Shown in pieces: positions 15,970 through 23,496 of a stretch of DNA of 33,284 bases; the first letter of the stretch is position 1, and each line of letters opens with the position of its first letter. Below the pieces are notes generated by a model. The model was not told the origin of the DNA. It saw only the letters and a list, made by a program, of their open reading frames with translations, and made no database searches. The position numbers and the translations under genes are program-made. Origin of the DNA: an uncultured Planctomycetaceae bacterium (lineage in GTDB: Bacteria; Planctomycetota; Planctomycetia; Planctomycetales; Planctomycetaceae); contig CAIYBH010000175.1 of NCBI GenBank assembly GCA_903924405.1, forward strand, positions 1 to 33,284, written 5' to 3'.

Positions 15970-17481
15970 TTAAGGAGTGCTGCGGGAGTCAGGGGTTGCT
16001 GTTTTCAGAAATTCCGCCAGTCGACGGAGGTTGTGGCTGAACACGCGGCTTTCCAGCCACAGTTTTGAGGGATCTCGGCCGGAGGTTTGCGTCACGGACC
16101 TTCCTTTGTCATCGGTCACCCAGCGGCCGGCTTCGTCGCGAGCCGCCAGAATCTGCTGGGCGTCTCTGGTCAGCGTCTTCAGGCTGCGACCGCGAGGCGC
16201 GGTGTGTTGTCCGGTGAGGGCTTGCTGGTATCGAGCCTCCAGCTCGTTCACACGTGAACGCGATTTGAAGGAGTAGTGCGTGGGGAGATCTGCGTCGCTG
16301 TAAGTCAGCTCATACGTGTCTCGGGTCAGATACAGTGGCCGGTTCGACCGCAGTTCGTAGAATCGAGCAATCGATCCATCGGGAAGTTGTGACTGCTTCA
16401 GCCATGTCAGGGCAGCTGGAACGGGCTCCAGAAACCGTTTGTCGCCTGAGACGCGGGCAAGAAACAGCAGCGTCTCAATGACATCTTCAGACTCGCGTCC
16501 AGCCACGGCCGGGGGTTCAAACTTTCGAGCCCACATTGGCTGCAGCTGGCTGTTGTACTGTTGAGCCCAGGCGGATTGCGGAGCCGGAAGCTGTGCGAGG
16601 ATCAGGAAGTCGCCAAATCGGTTCAGGGCATCCCGATAGCGTGGATTCTGATAGGTCGTCCAGGCCAGATGCAAAGTCGCCGTGACGGTTCCTGCAAGGC
16701 CATCATTCAGTGTCGGGTAATCATAGTACTCTTTGATTCTTCCTTCCGTGCGCCAGTCATACTCGGGGTAAGACGCCTTCATCGTTGTTCCGGGGGGCAC
16801 TGGCTGTTGCCAGCCCTGTGGAAAGCCGCCGTTGGCAAACTGGGCCTCCAGCAGCCGCTCCAGTGCGAACTCCACAGCTTCGTGCAGTTCGGCATCCTGG
16901 AAGTTCATGGTCTGGTCCATGCGGATCAGGAAACGCAGAGCTGACTGTGTCTTATCGTCGTCCAGCGTGGAGTAATTGCGGCCTCGGGATTTGCCACGGT
17001 CGCCCCGATAACGCCCGGTATTTTTTCCGGCCGGATCAAAGTCCACGCGATCAGCCCAGCCGCCGGATTGCAACTGACCAAAAAGCAACGCTTCCGCACA
17101 GCCTTGCGCAGCGTCAAGAAACTGCGAGTCGTGTGTGGCTTCCCAGGCGTCGAGGAAAGCACTTCCGACCTCGGGGGTTCCCGGAGGCTGGACCCAGATT
17201 TCTGTCGGCGTGGCATTTCCTTCCCCCTTGCGGTGTTTCAGATCGAGCGTGACCTTGTAAACGTAGCCGCCGTGGACCGCCACATGGGAGGTCATAAACT
17301 CTGTCGCACGCTGCATGGCCTGCAGGACTTCTCTGGATTGACTGGCAGGATCATTCTGCTGCCCCATCAGTGCCTGAGTGTCGTAACAGACAAGCCATAG
17401 CGTCAGCAGAATCATTTGCAGAGGATGGCTGCAAATAAAAGAGAGAGGGAAGCGAAGAATCACTGTTGGGCCTGCTGACAA
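15970..17481 (-). CDS. Pectate-lyase-like (PL10-type alpha/alpha) exported protein
   Basis: A product of up to 503 residues that resembles the Pec_lyase (PL10) family of helical-toroid polysaccharide lyases. Landmarks are YSTLDDDKTQSALRFLIRMD (aligned with the FDN-ATT-IRFL block), FANGGFPQGWQQP (the GG-PQ block), and YPTLNDGLAGTVTATLHLAW (the FND-A block). Several usual catalytic residues cannot be checked by eye, so the substrate is uncertain. A hydrophobic segment follows LQM and ends near ALMGQQ, giving a signal peptide. The start is unclear: TTG at 17481, GTG at 17463 or ATG at 17415 are all possible and none has a strong ribosome site; the longest is given. The gene is convergent with the SASA gene. 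Confidence 0.72.
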   Translation of the reverse strand: MSAGPTVILRFPLSFICSHPLQMILLTLWLVCYDTQALMGQQNDPASQSREVLQAMQRATEFMTSHVAVHGGYVYKVTLDLKHRKGEGNATPTEIWVQPPGTPEVGSAFLDAWEATHDSQFLDAAQGCAEALLFGQLQSGGWADRVDFDPAGKNTGRYRGDRGKSRGRNYSTLDDDKTQSALRFLIRMDQTMNFQDAELHEAVEFALERLLEAQFANGGFPQGWQQPVPPGTTMKASYPEYDWRTEGRIKEYYDYPTLNDGLAGTVTATLHLAWTTYQNPRYRDALNRFGDFLILAQLPAPQSAWAQQYNSQLQPMWARKFEPPAVAGRESEDVIETLLFLARVSGDKRFLEPVPAALTWLKQSQLPDGSIARFYELRSNRPLYLTRDTYELTYSDADLPTHYSFKSRSRVNELEARYQQALTGQHTAPRGRSLKTLTRDAQQILAARDEAGRWVTDDKGRSVTQTSGRDPSKLWLESRVFSHNLRRLAEFLKTATPDSRSTP

Positions 17482-17659
17482 AAAGGGCGTGGGTGTCGGG
17501 GGCCGGAACTGCCTGGTCTGGTCGGAATGACCGGCAAACCGGTTCAGGATGAGTGGTGATTGAAATTCACCGCATCAGCCTCGCTTTTCGCTGATGGCTG
17601 TTTTACGATGGCCGAAGACGATTGTGAATCACGGATCCGGAAAAAGCAGGATGGCAGGG

Positions 17660-17758
17660 TTGTGACCGTCCTCACAAGTCCGTGAACAAAAGGCCTCTGT
17701 CGGAGTTCACAGGATTCCCATCGTATCCCGATGGACGCTGGATTGAGCGTCGTTTTTT
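17660..17758 (+). promoter_or_regulatory. Structured 5' leader ending in an intrinsic-terminator shape
   Basis: Four hairpins follow one another upstream of the symporter gene. They are TTGTGA/TCACAA (17660-17665, 17672-17677), GTGAAC/GTTCAC (17682-17687, 17705-17710), CCATCG/CGATGG (17718-17723, 17729-17734), and GACGCT/AGCGTC (17734-17739, 17746-17751) followed by G and six T. The last is a textbook intrinsic-terminator shape, and the ATG follows 21 nt later. No plus-strand gene lies upstream to be terminated. The loop of the first hairpin (CGTCC) could pair with GGACG at the base of the terminator. This suggests an attenuator or riboswitch-like leader, or a small RNA; no known riboswitch consensus is recognised. 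Confidence 0.5.
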
Positions 17759-17779
17759 CTCAGGGTAGGCTCCGGATCT

Positions 17780-19129
17780 ATGAATACTGACAGCAATAAG
17801 TCCGTGCAGGCCCATGGTGGTCATCTGAAGATTCTTGTCGGCCTTGCCGTGGGAATTCTGCTGGGACTGGTGGCCCACGCGGTGCAGAGTCGCGGGGACA
17901 GCGGACGAGAGTTTGTCGAGTCGATCATTGGGTTCACTGAGCCTGTGGGCCGCATGTTTCTGCGCATGATGCAGATGGTGGTGTTGCCGCTGGTGGTATC
18001 GGCGCTGTTTCTGGCTGTGGTAGACGTCGGCGACTTACGCAGACTTGGTCGCATCGGGCTGACGACACTGTTCTTCACGGCAATCCTGTCGCTGTCAGCT
18101 GTGATGATCGGCACGCTGCTGGTGAATATTCTGCAGCCTGGCAAGGCCTTGTCCGCTGAGACGCGCGCTGTGCTCACGGAAAAGTATTCTGCTCGTGCGG
18201 GAGAAAATGTCAGCAAGGCCGCCGCCGCCAAATCACTCGGGCAGACACTCGTGGATCTGTTGCCCGAAAATCCTGTCCAGGAAATGGTGGGAGCGGTCGA
18301 TGGCACATCCAAAGGCAATGGCATGCTGGCGGTGATGTGTTTTGCATTGCTCGCCGGCATTGCGGCTTCGATGCAGCCTGCGGAAACAGCAGTGCTTGCG
18401 GGGACCATGCGAGGCCTGTATTCCATTTCCATGATGATCATCGGCTGGGCATTGAAGCTGGCGCCTGTGGGAGCTGGTTGCCTTGTGTTTGCCGTCACGG
18501 CTCAGATGGGAACCGACATTCTGAGGGCATTGTGGGTCTTTGTGCTTGTGGTGATCGGAGGTCTGCTGCTGCATCTGCTGGTGGTGTATTCCGTGGTACT
18601 GAAAAGTTTCACGGGGATGTCTCCGCTGACATTCTTTCGCCGGATCTCCAACGCGATGTTTGTGGCATTCAGCACCTCATCGTCCAGCGCTACGCTGTCG
18701 ACCTCGCTGAAAGTGGCCCACGATGAGCTGAAGCTGAATCCGGAGACGGCGAACTTTGTGCTGACTGTGGGAGCCACCGGGAATCAGAACGGAACGGCGT
18801 TGTTTGAAGGCGTGGTTGTCCTGTTTCTTGCTCAGGTGTTCAGCGTGGATTTGTCGCTCGGTCAGCAGTTCACAGTGGTGCTGATGTCGGTGCTGGCGGG
18901 AGTGGGAACGGCTGGCGTTCCGGGAGGATCGATTCCGCTGATTATCGTGGTTCTGAAGTCAGTGGGAGTTCCCGCGGACGGCATCGCGATTGTCCTTGGC
19001 GTCGATCGGATTCTGGACATGTCCCGCACGCTGGTCAACGTTGTGGGCGACCTTGTGGTGGCGACCTGCGTGGACGCCCGCATTCAGGGTCCCCGGCCTG
19101 TTGGGATTCAGGACGCCGTATCCGACTGA
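17780..19129 (+). CDS. Dicarboxylate/amino acid:cation symporter (DAACS family)
   Basis: A 449-residue inner-membrane secondary transporter of the GltPh/DctA fold. The re-entrant hairpin Ser-rich motif STSSSSATL lies at 298-306. The unwound TM7 motif reads NQNGT (335-339) where the family normally has NMDGT. Hairpin 2 has GVPGGSIP at 379-386. TM8 keeps DRILDMSRTLVNVVGD at 409-424, with the usual Asp, Arg and Asn residues (Asp413, Arg416, Asn420, Asp424). It probably carries a dicarboxylate or an acidic/neutral amino acid; the TM7 change may alter cation coupling. The ATG at 17780 follows a structured leader. It is convergent with the HtrA gene and shares a hairpin with it. Confidence 0.9.
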   Translation: MNTDSNKSVQAHGGHLKILVGLAVGILLGLVAHAVQSRGDSGREFVESIIGFTEPVGRMFLRMMQMVVLPLVVSALFLAVVDVGDLRRLGRIGLTTLFFTAILSLSAVMIGTLLVNILQPGKALSAETRAVLTEKYSARAGENVSKAAAAKSLGQTLVDLLPENPVQEMVGAVDGTSKGNGMLAVMCFALLAGIAASMQPAETAVLAGTMRGLYSISMMIIGWALKLAPVGAGCLVFAVTAQMGTDILRALWVFVLVVIGGLLLHLLVVYSVVLKSFTGMSPLTFFRRISNAMFVAFSTSSSSATLSTSLKVAHDELKLNPETANFVLTVGATGNQNGTALFEGVVVLFLAQVFSVDLSLGQQFTVVLMSVLAGVGTAGVPGGSIPLIIVVLKSVGVPADGIAIVLGVDRILDMSRTLVNVVGDLVVATCVDARIQGPRPVGIQDAVSD

Positions 19130-19149
19130 AGTCTCGTGTGACGTGGCGA

Positions 19150-19197
19150 ATGAGCCGCTGGGCAGATTGCCGGACTGCCGCAGCCGCGGGGGCTCAT
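19150..19197. terminator. Bidirectional nested hairpin between convergent genes
   Basis: ATGAGCC (19150-19156) pairs with GGCTCAT (19191-19197), and inside it GCTGGGCAG (19157-19165) pairs with CTGCC-G-CAGC (19175-19184) with one bulge. That makes about 16 pairs in total. It starts 20 nt after the symporter stop and 46 nt after the HtrA stop on the other strand. No T-run on either side. Confidence 0.5.
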
Positions 19198-19242
19198 GGT
19201 GACTGTCCGCTGACTGCTGTCTACGGTCGACGGTCGAATCTG

Positions 19243-20433
19243 TTATTCCAGCACCAGTGGCACGGACACCACTTCACCATTTCGAACAACTTCGATGGTG
19301 ATACGATCTCCCGGACGATGGCTTTCCACTTCGGACAGGAATTCGTCTGGTTTCAGCGTCTTGCGGCCATTGACGCCAACGATCAGATCCGCGCTGCCGA
19401 TATCCCGCGATTCAAAGGTGAACAGACCGCGACGCGAGCGACGGATTTCCGGTCCACGCAGGCCGGCTTTCTCAGCGGGACCGTTTGGAACCATCGTGAT
19501 GATCCGCAGTCCCTCCTCCGTTTTGGTGACTTCATCAATTCCGAATTCGGGGCGAATGAACCGCCCATGCTGAATCAATTCGGGAACGATCCGAGCGACC
19601 AGATTGGAGGGGATTGCGAACCCGATTCCGGAGTTCTGACCGGTTCGACTGGCGATCGCGGTATTGATCCCGATGACTTCGCCGTGCGAATTCAGCAGGG
19701 GGCCTCCGGAGTTTCCGGGATTGATTGCCGCATCAATCTGAATGACGGACTTGATCGAGCGAGCCTGGGTCACCGGCAGTGTCCGATCGAGACTGGAAAT
19801 GATTCCCGTGGTCATCGTTCGTTCCAGACCAAATGGGTTTCCGATCGCGAAAACACGCATTCCCACCTTGAGTTCAGACGAGTCTGCAAATCGTACGGGC
19901 ACCAGTTTTTCAGGCGGGGCTTTGATGCGAACCACAGCCATATCGTTGATGGGTTCTCGTCCCACCAGCTCGGCTTCAAATTCTTCACCGTCATGCATCG
20001 TCACCAGAATCCGCTGAGCGCTCTCGATGACGTGGTTGTTGGTCAGAATATGCCCCTCATGGTCGAGGATAAATCCAGAACCGGAGTCTGCGGTGGGGTT
20101 CTCTCCCAGAATTCCGCGTGCAGCACCGATGCGCGTGGCGATGTTCACGACGCTGCGATCATTGGCTTCGTAGACATAAGCGGCCACGGCTTCATCCGGA
20201 GCGAGGCCGGCGCTGTTGTAGACGCGTGGGGCCACCATGTCGCTGAGCGCATCCTGCAGCACTCCTTCACTCAGCTCGGCCGATCCGGATGCCGTCTGTT
20301 TACGGAAAGAGACCTGTTGACGGCGGTCCTGCTGGGCCTGGACCTGAGGAGAAACTCCTGTCAACTGGGACAGGCTGAGAACAAAGCCTGCGGACAGAAT
20401 TGCAGAGAGTAAACACAGTGCAGCGGTCTTCAT
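19243..20433 (-). CDS. HtrA/DegP-like S1C serine protease
   Basis: A 396-residue exported serine protease of the trypsin-like S1C group, for envelope protein quality control. The signal peptide or anchor covers 1-33. The catalytic triad is complete: His134 in TNNHVI, Asp164 in INDMAVV, and Ser242 in NPGNSGGPL. A single PDZ domain follows at about 290-390, with the sequence FIRPEFGID, GPAEKAGL and IVGVNGRKTL. A short Arg-rich insert (RRSRRG) lies within the PDZ region. The ATG at 20433 has a strong GGAGGA 8 nt upstream. It is convergent with the symporter gene, and its promoter must lie beside or within the repeat-rich gap to its right. Confidence 0.93.
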   Translation of the reverse strand: MKTAALCLLSAILSAGFVLSLSQLTGVSPQVQAQQDRRQQVSFRKQTASGSAELSEGVLQDALSDMVAPRVYNSAGLAPDEAVAAYVYEANDRSVVNIATRIGAARGILGENPTADSGSGFILDHEGHILTNNHVIESAQRILVTMHDGEEFEAELVGREPINDMAVVRIKAPPEKLVPVRFADSSELKVGMRVFAIGNPFGLERTMTTGIISSLDRTLPVTQARSIKSVIQIDAAINPGNSGGPLLNSHGEVIGINTAIASRTGQNSGIGFAIPSNLVARIVPELIQHGRFIRPEFGIDEVTKTEEGLRIITMVPNGPAEKAGLRGPEIRRSRRGLFTFESRDIGSADLIVGVNGRKTLKPDEFLSEVESHRPGDRITIEVVRNGEVVSVPLVLE

Positions 20434-20495
20434 CGCTGCTTCCTCCGTGAATCAGCAATCAGAATCGGGCAGGAAATCAAAGGGCGTTCAGGCCG

Positions 20496-20645
20496 GTCAG
20501 AAAAGGGGTCTGGAACCAATAGCCAAACGGCCCAAGGTCAGAAAAGGGGTCAGGAACCAATAGCCTAAAGGCCCGAAGGGTGCTCCGCACTATTGGTTCC
20601 TGACCCCTTTTCTGTCCGTGGTTCCTGGCCACTTTTCTGACCCTG
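20496..20645. repeat. REP/REPIN-like inverted repeat cluster, left
   Basis: A perfect 25-bp inverted repeat lies at 20539-20563 and 20590-20614 (arm starts CAGAAAAGGGGTCAGGAACC) around a 26-nt loop. A single degenerate arm precedes it (20497-20522), and a shorter inverted copy follows at 20621-20643. The loop holds CCTAAAGG and GGGTGCTCCGC. Arms of this kind (AAAAGGGGTCAGG...) recur in many genomes and are typical of REP elements mobilised by REP-associated tyrosine transposases; no such transposase is in the window. Confidence 0.75.
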
Positions 20646-20828
20646 ACCTCCGATGTTAACAGATTTCATTTTTCATCAGAACATTGTTTTCAGCCCCCAC
20701 GGTCCGTCGGCCCATTCCCGGCAGAGAATGAGTCTGCAGAGGAGGGCGTGTCGGGTTTGGAAAGCGATGTCGAACAATGCCCGTCACAGAGTCAACGGTG
20801 ATGAAGCGGCAGTTTTTGCCGCTGACAG

Positions 20829-21013
20829 GCCAGAAAAGGGGTCAGAAACCAATAGCCAAATGGTCCGGGGGGCAGAAAAGGGGTCTGGATCCAATAGCCA
20901 AATGGCCCGTAGGGTGCTCCGCACTATTGGGGGCCAGAAAAGGGGTCAGGAACCAATAGCCTAAAGGCCCAAAGGGTGCTCCGCACTATTGGTTCCTGAC
21001 CCCTTTTCTGGCC
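20829..21013. repeat. REP/REPIN-like inverted repeat cluster, right
   Basis: A perfect 28-bp inverted repeat lies at 20932-20959 and 20986-21013 around a 26-nt loop that differs from the left cluster by one base. Two degenerate units precede it (20829-20931): one arm at about 20829-20856, and a second unit whose right arm is cut short at ACTATTGG. Between the two clusters, 20646-20828 shows no gene I can support. Confidence 0.75.
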
Positions 21014-21183
21014 TAGCCTGCACATCGGCATGATTCGGGCGGCAAAAACAGAAAAATCGAAAAAGTTTGCCTAATCGTTAAAGTCCCGGGTCCCGGCTGG
21101 TCGATGCAGGAAGATACGAGACCATCCGTCCCCCGAAAGCGTGCGTTTTTCAACGGATTGGTCGCCTGTCTGGAAGTAATACA

Positions 21184-22044
21184 ATGCGTTGCCTCAATCT
21201 CCTGCTGCTCGGCATTGTGACGTTCGCCTCGACCGGTTGCTGTGTCAGTATGTCCGGCGGTCGTCACTCCTCCTGCCTCTCGTCACTCTCCTCCTCCTCG
21301 TCTAAAAAGCACAGCGGTACATGTCAGTGTGGTGCCTCCAGAAACGGGAAATCCTCGTTGTTTGGTCGCAGCCATCAGGGACACGGCTACAAGCCAACTC
21401 CGCTGTTTGCGGGTGACACATGGCCGGTCAGCCACAGTAACTATGGTCAGTTCGCCAGCGATGGTTGCGGAGAAGTCTGGAGCGGCTGCGGTGAGTGCAC
21501 CGAATGCGGGATGGCTCCAGCCACCTGCTCCGCCCCTTCCGGTATGGTTGCTCCCGGTTGTGATGCTCCGTCCTGTGTCCAGCCGGTCTACACGCCGCAA
21601 CCGGATTGTCATGCTCCGGCCGACGTCTTCAGCCCCGGTTGTGATTGCGGGTCTGGTCCGGTTTCCAGCATGATGCCGCCGGCCTCTCCGGACTGCACCG
21701 CACCCAGCGGGCCGATGCACCACGGACATCCTCCTGTCATGTCGCACTCGTATCCACAGCCATACTCACATCCACATCCACATCCACATCCACAACCACA
21801 GGTGCAGATGCAGCCGCAGCCTGTTCCACCGGCCCATTTTTCTGCACCGAGTGAAGCTCCGCAACCGCAGGCACAGCCACGCGAGTTTTTCGCTCCTGAG
21901 AGCACTGCCCCTCCAACAGCCGCTCCAGCGAATCCGCCAGCTCCCGTGCCTGCCCCGGAACCGGCTCCGGTAGACGTACCAGCACCAACGACGCCTGTTG
22001 ATCCCGTCAGCTGGGAAGTGCCCGCCTTTCCGCCATTGAAATAA
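21184..22044 (+). CDS. Cys-, His- and Pro-rich lipoprotein of unknown function
   Basis: The 286-residue product begins with a signal sequence ending in the lipobox ASTGC (Cys19), so it is probably lipid-anchored at the cell surface. Residues 20-60 are Ser-rich. A central Cys-rich region (about 90-165) has repeated CxxC-like and APxC units (GCGECTECG, CDAPSC, GCDCG). A His-Pro run HPHPHPHPHP follows (about 196-206), encoded by CATCCA repeats near 21770-21793. The C-terminal 80 residues are Pro/Ala-rich and probably unstructured. Metal binding or cell-wall association is possible. GGAAG lies 7 nt before the ATG. A terminator hairpin with a T-run follows the gene. No family is recognised. Confidence 0.72.
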   Translation: MRCLNLLLLGIVTFASTGCCVSMSGGRHSSCLSSLSSSSSKKHSGTCQCGASRNGKSSLFGRSHQGHGYKPTPLFAGDTWPVSHSNYGQFASDGCGEVWSGCGECTECGMAPATCSAPSGMVAPGCDAPSCVQPVYTPQPDCHAPADVFSPGCDCGSGPVSSMMPPASPDCTAPSGPMHHGHPPVMSHSYPQPYSHPHPHPHPQPQVQMQPQPVPPAHFSAPSEAPQPQAQPREFFAPESTAPPTAAPANPPAPVPAPEPAPVDVPAPTTPVDPVSWEVPAFPPLK

Positions 22045-22100
22045 TTGAGTCTGTTCAGCACCACAGCTGATGACACGCACCCACCAGCACTCGAGACGTC

Positions 22101-22128
22101 CGGGGTAGTCTGCAGACTGCCCCGTTTT
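22101..22128 (+). terminator. Intrinsic terminator
   Basis: CGGGGTAGTC (22101-22110) pairs with GACTGCCCCG (22115-22124), a 10-pair stem with one U-G wobble and a TGCA loop, followed by TTTT. It lies 57 nt beyond the lipoprotein stop. The stem could also serve the convergent membrane-protein gene, though without a T-run on that side. Confidence 0.75.
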
Positions 22129-22179
22129 CTCCGGTCCGGTGGGTTTTTTGTTGCGCACTCCGCAGATGCGATTGCAAGG

Positions 22180-22638
22180 TCAGAGCGAATGACCATCCGA
22201 CTGAGCCGATGGTTCTGTACTCGATGATGTTCGCTGAGATCGTTCCCGATACTCTGCCAGAGCTTCCTGCAGACTGTGACGGGTTTGTCGATCCCGGCGC
22301 AGGGATCTCCCGAGGTGGAGGCGGCTGGCAAGTGCATCGCCCAACCCCAGAAGTAGCAGCCAGACGGCGAGAAAGAGCATCGCGAGGATGTACCAGGCTG
22401 CAGCAGAAGCTGAACGAGTAACCAGCGGAAGGAAGTCGCTCAGAAGTATCAGCAATCCGAGCGATGCCATCACGGCTGCCGTTTGAGTCCGTCGCAGTCT
22501 CTGTTGCTGACGGAAGGGGCGGTCGACGTCGGATTCATTGGCTGAGTTCGTCGGCTGACGTTTCTGCCACGACCACAGCAGGCAACCACAGGCAAAGACT
22601 GAGATCCCGACGGCTGCTGAAACATAATCGATCTTCAT
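22180..22638 (-). CDS. Small membrane protein, unknown function
   Basis: A 152-residue protein with three hydrophobic segments at about 4-22, 54-73 and 79-101. A polar Arg/Gln-rich loop lies between the first two, and a charged, Arg/Ser-rich cytoplasmic tail follows. No motif or family is recognised. The start ATG at 22638 has only a weak CGGGATC in front. It is divergent from rnpA and convergent with the lipoprotein gene. Membrane topology supports a real gene. Confidence 0.6.
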   Translation of the reverse strand: MKIDYVSAAVGISVFACGCLLWSWQKRQPTNSANESDVDRPFRQQQRLRRTQTAAVMASLGLLILLSDFLPLVTRSASAAAWYILAMLFLAVWLLLLGLGDALASRLHLGRSLRRDRQTRHSLQEALAEYRERSQRTSSSTEPSAQSDGHSL

Positions 22639-22983
22639 GATCCCGACCCCTTGTCGAGTTGTCGAAGTTTCGAGCTCTGCCGCGAGAGGCCGTTGTCCCG
22701 AAAACCGCAGGATACTGATTGTGTGGCGATTGAAAAAGCAGCCCGCATGGCTTTGGGAACGGAGTATCGTCGGATCCTCCAGAAACTTTGTGGTCGCCGA
22801 GCAGCTCGGCAGCGTAACAATCCCGAGTCGTGTCTGGTACGATTCACGCGACCGGTTTGAGGTGATCAGGTTCGGGGTCTGGGTTGCGGGGAACTCGGCG
22901 GGCTCGTCAGATTGTCCTGAGTGAGGGCGTCTGTTTTACTGCACTGAGCGTGGATGAGCATTCCGATTTTGAAAAGAAAGATC
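22639..22983. other. Divergent gap before rnpA, no rpmH found
   Basis: The place where rpmH (ribosomal protein L34) usually stands, just upstream of rnpA, has no L34-like sequence in any frame that I can see. The gap should hold promoters for both flanking genes. Nothing else is recognised. Confidence 0.5.
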
Positions 22984-23364
22984 ATGGAGCAACCGTCTTT
23001 TTCTCTGCGGCCCGCAATGCGGGTGCGACGTTCGCAGGACTTCGAGAAGATCTACGAAAGTGGTTTGCGAGCCGGGGATGGGCATTTGCTGGTCTTTGCC
23101 ATGATCAGTGAGCAGCCGCAGACGAGGGTTGGGTTGAGTGTTTCCCGAAAGCATGGTTCCGCGGTCATCAGGAATCGCAAGCGGCGCCTGTTGCGTGAAG
23201 CGTTTCGGTTGAGTCAGCATCAGCTGCCGGCCGGTCTGGACCTTGTGTTGATTCCGCGACAGCGAACAGATTCCTCGCTGCAGGATTTCGCAAACTCCCT
23301 GGTGCAGCTGACTCGCTACCTGCAGCGACAACTGCAGCGGCGCGGCGTGCATCGCCCTGAGTGA
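22984..23364 (+). CDS. rnpA: Ribonuclease P protein component
   Basis: A 126-residue RnpA, the protein subunit that binds the precursor-tRNA 5' leader in RNase P. It shows the usual layout: MRVRRSQDFEKIYESG (12-27), the central strand VGLSVSRKHGSAV (49-61), and the RNR signature helix RNRKRRLLREAFR starting at residue 63. The start is taken at the ATG at 22984, because many RnpA proteins begin a few residues before F-x-L-R. An in-frame ATG at 22954 would add 10 residues. Unlike the common rpmH-rnpA-yidC order, no rpmH lies upstream and a creatininase-family gene follows 132 nt downstream. Confidence 0.9.
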   Translation: MEQPSFSLRPAMRVRRSQDFEKIYESGLRAGDGHLLVFAMISEQPQTRVGLSVSRKHGSAVIRNRKRRLLREAFRLSQHQLPAGLDLVLIPRQRTDSSLQDFANSLVQLTRYLQRQLQRRGVHRPE

Positions 23365-23496
23365 TTTCCGGAGTGTTGCGAGGAATAACGGTCGAGTTCA
23401 TCGTGGCATTCGCTGTGCGTGATCATATCGGTCGATTATACTGGGGACTCTGGCGGGATCTCGGAAACTTCTCTCTTTGATGACAGGTGAGTGGCG

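Noticed and set aside
19138..20412. A 424-codon plus-strand open frame opposite the HtrA gene
   Set aside because: It is the antisense shadow of a complete HtrA with an intact catalytic triad and a strong ribosome site.
20496..21013. CRISPR array
   Set aside because: Units are inverted repeats with conserved loops and irregular spacing, and no spacers of uniform length are present.
21609..22337. A minus-strand 242-codon frame, Gly/Cys-rich, opposite the Pro-rich lipoprotein
   Set aside because: Gly-Cys repeats are the antisense of Pro/His/Ala codons; the plus-strand frame has a lipobox, ribosome site and terminator.
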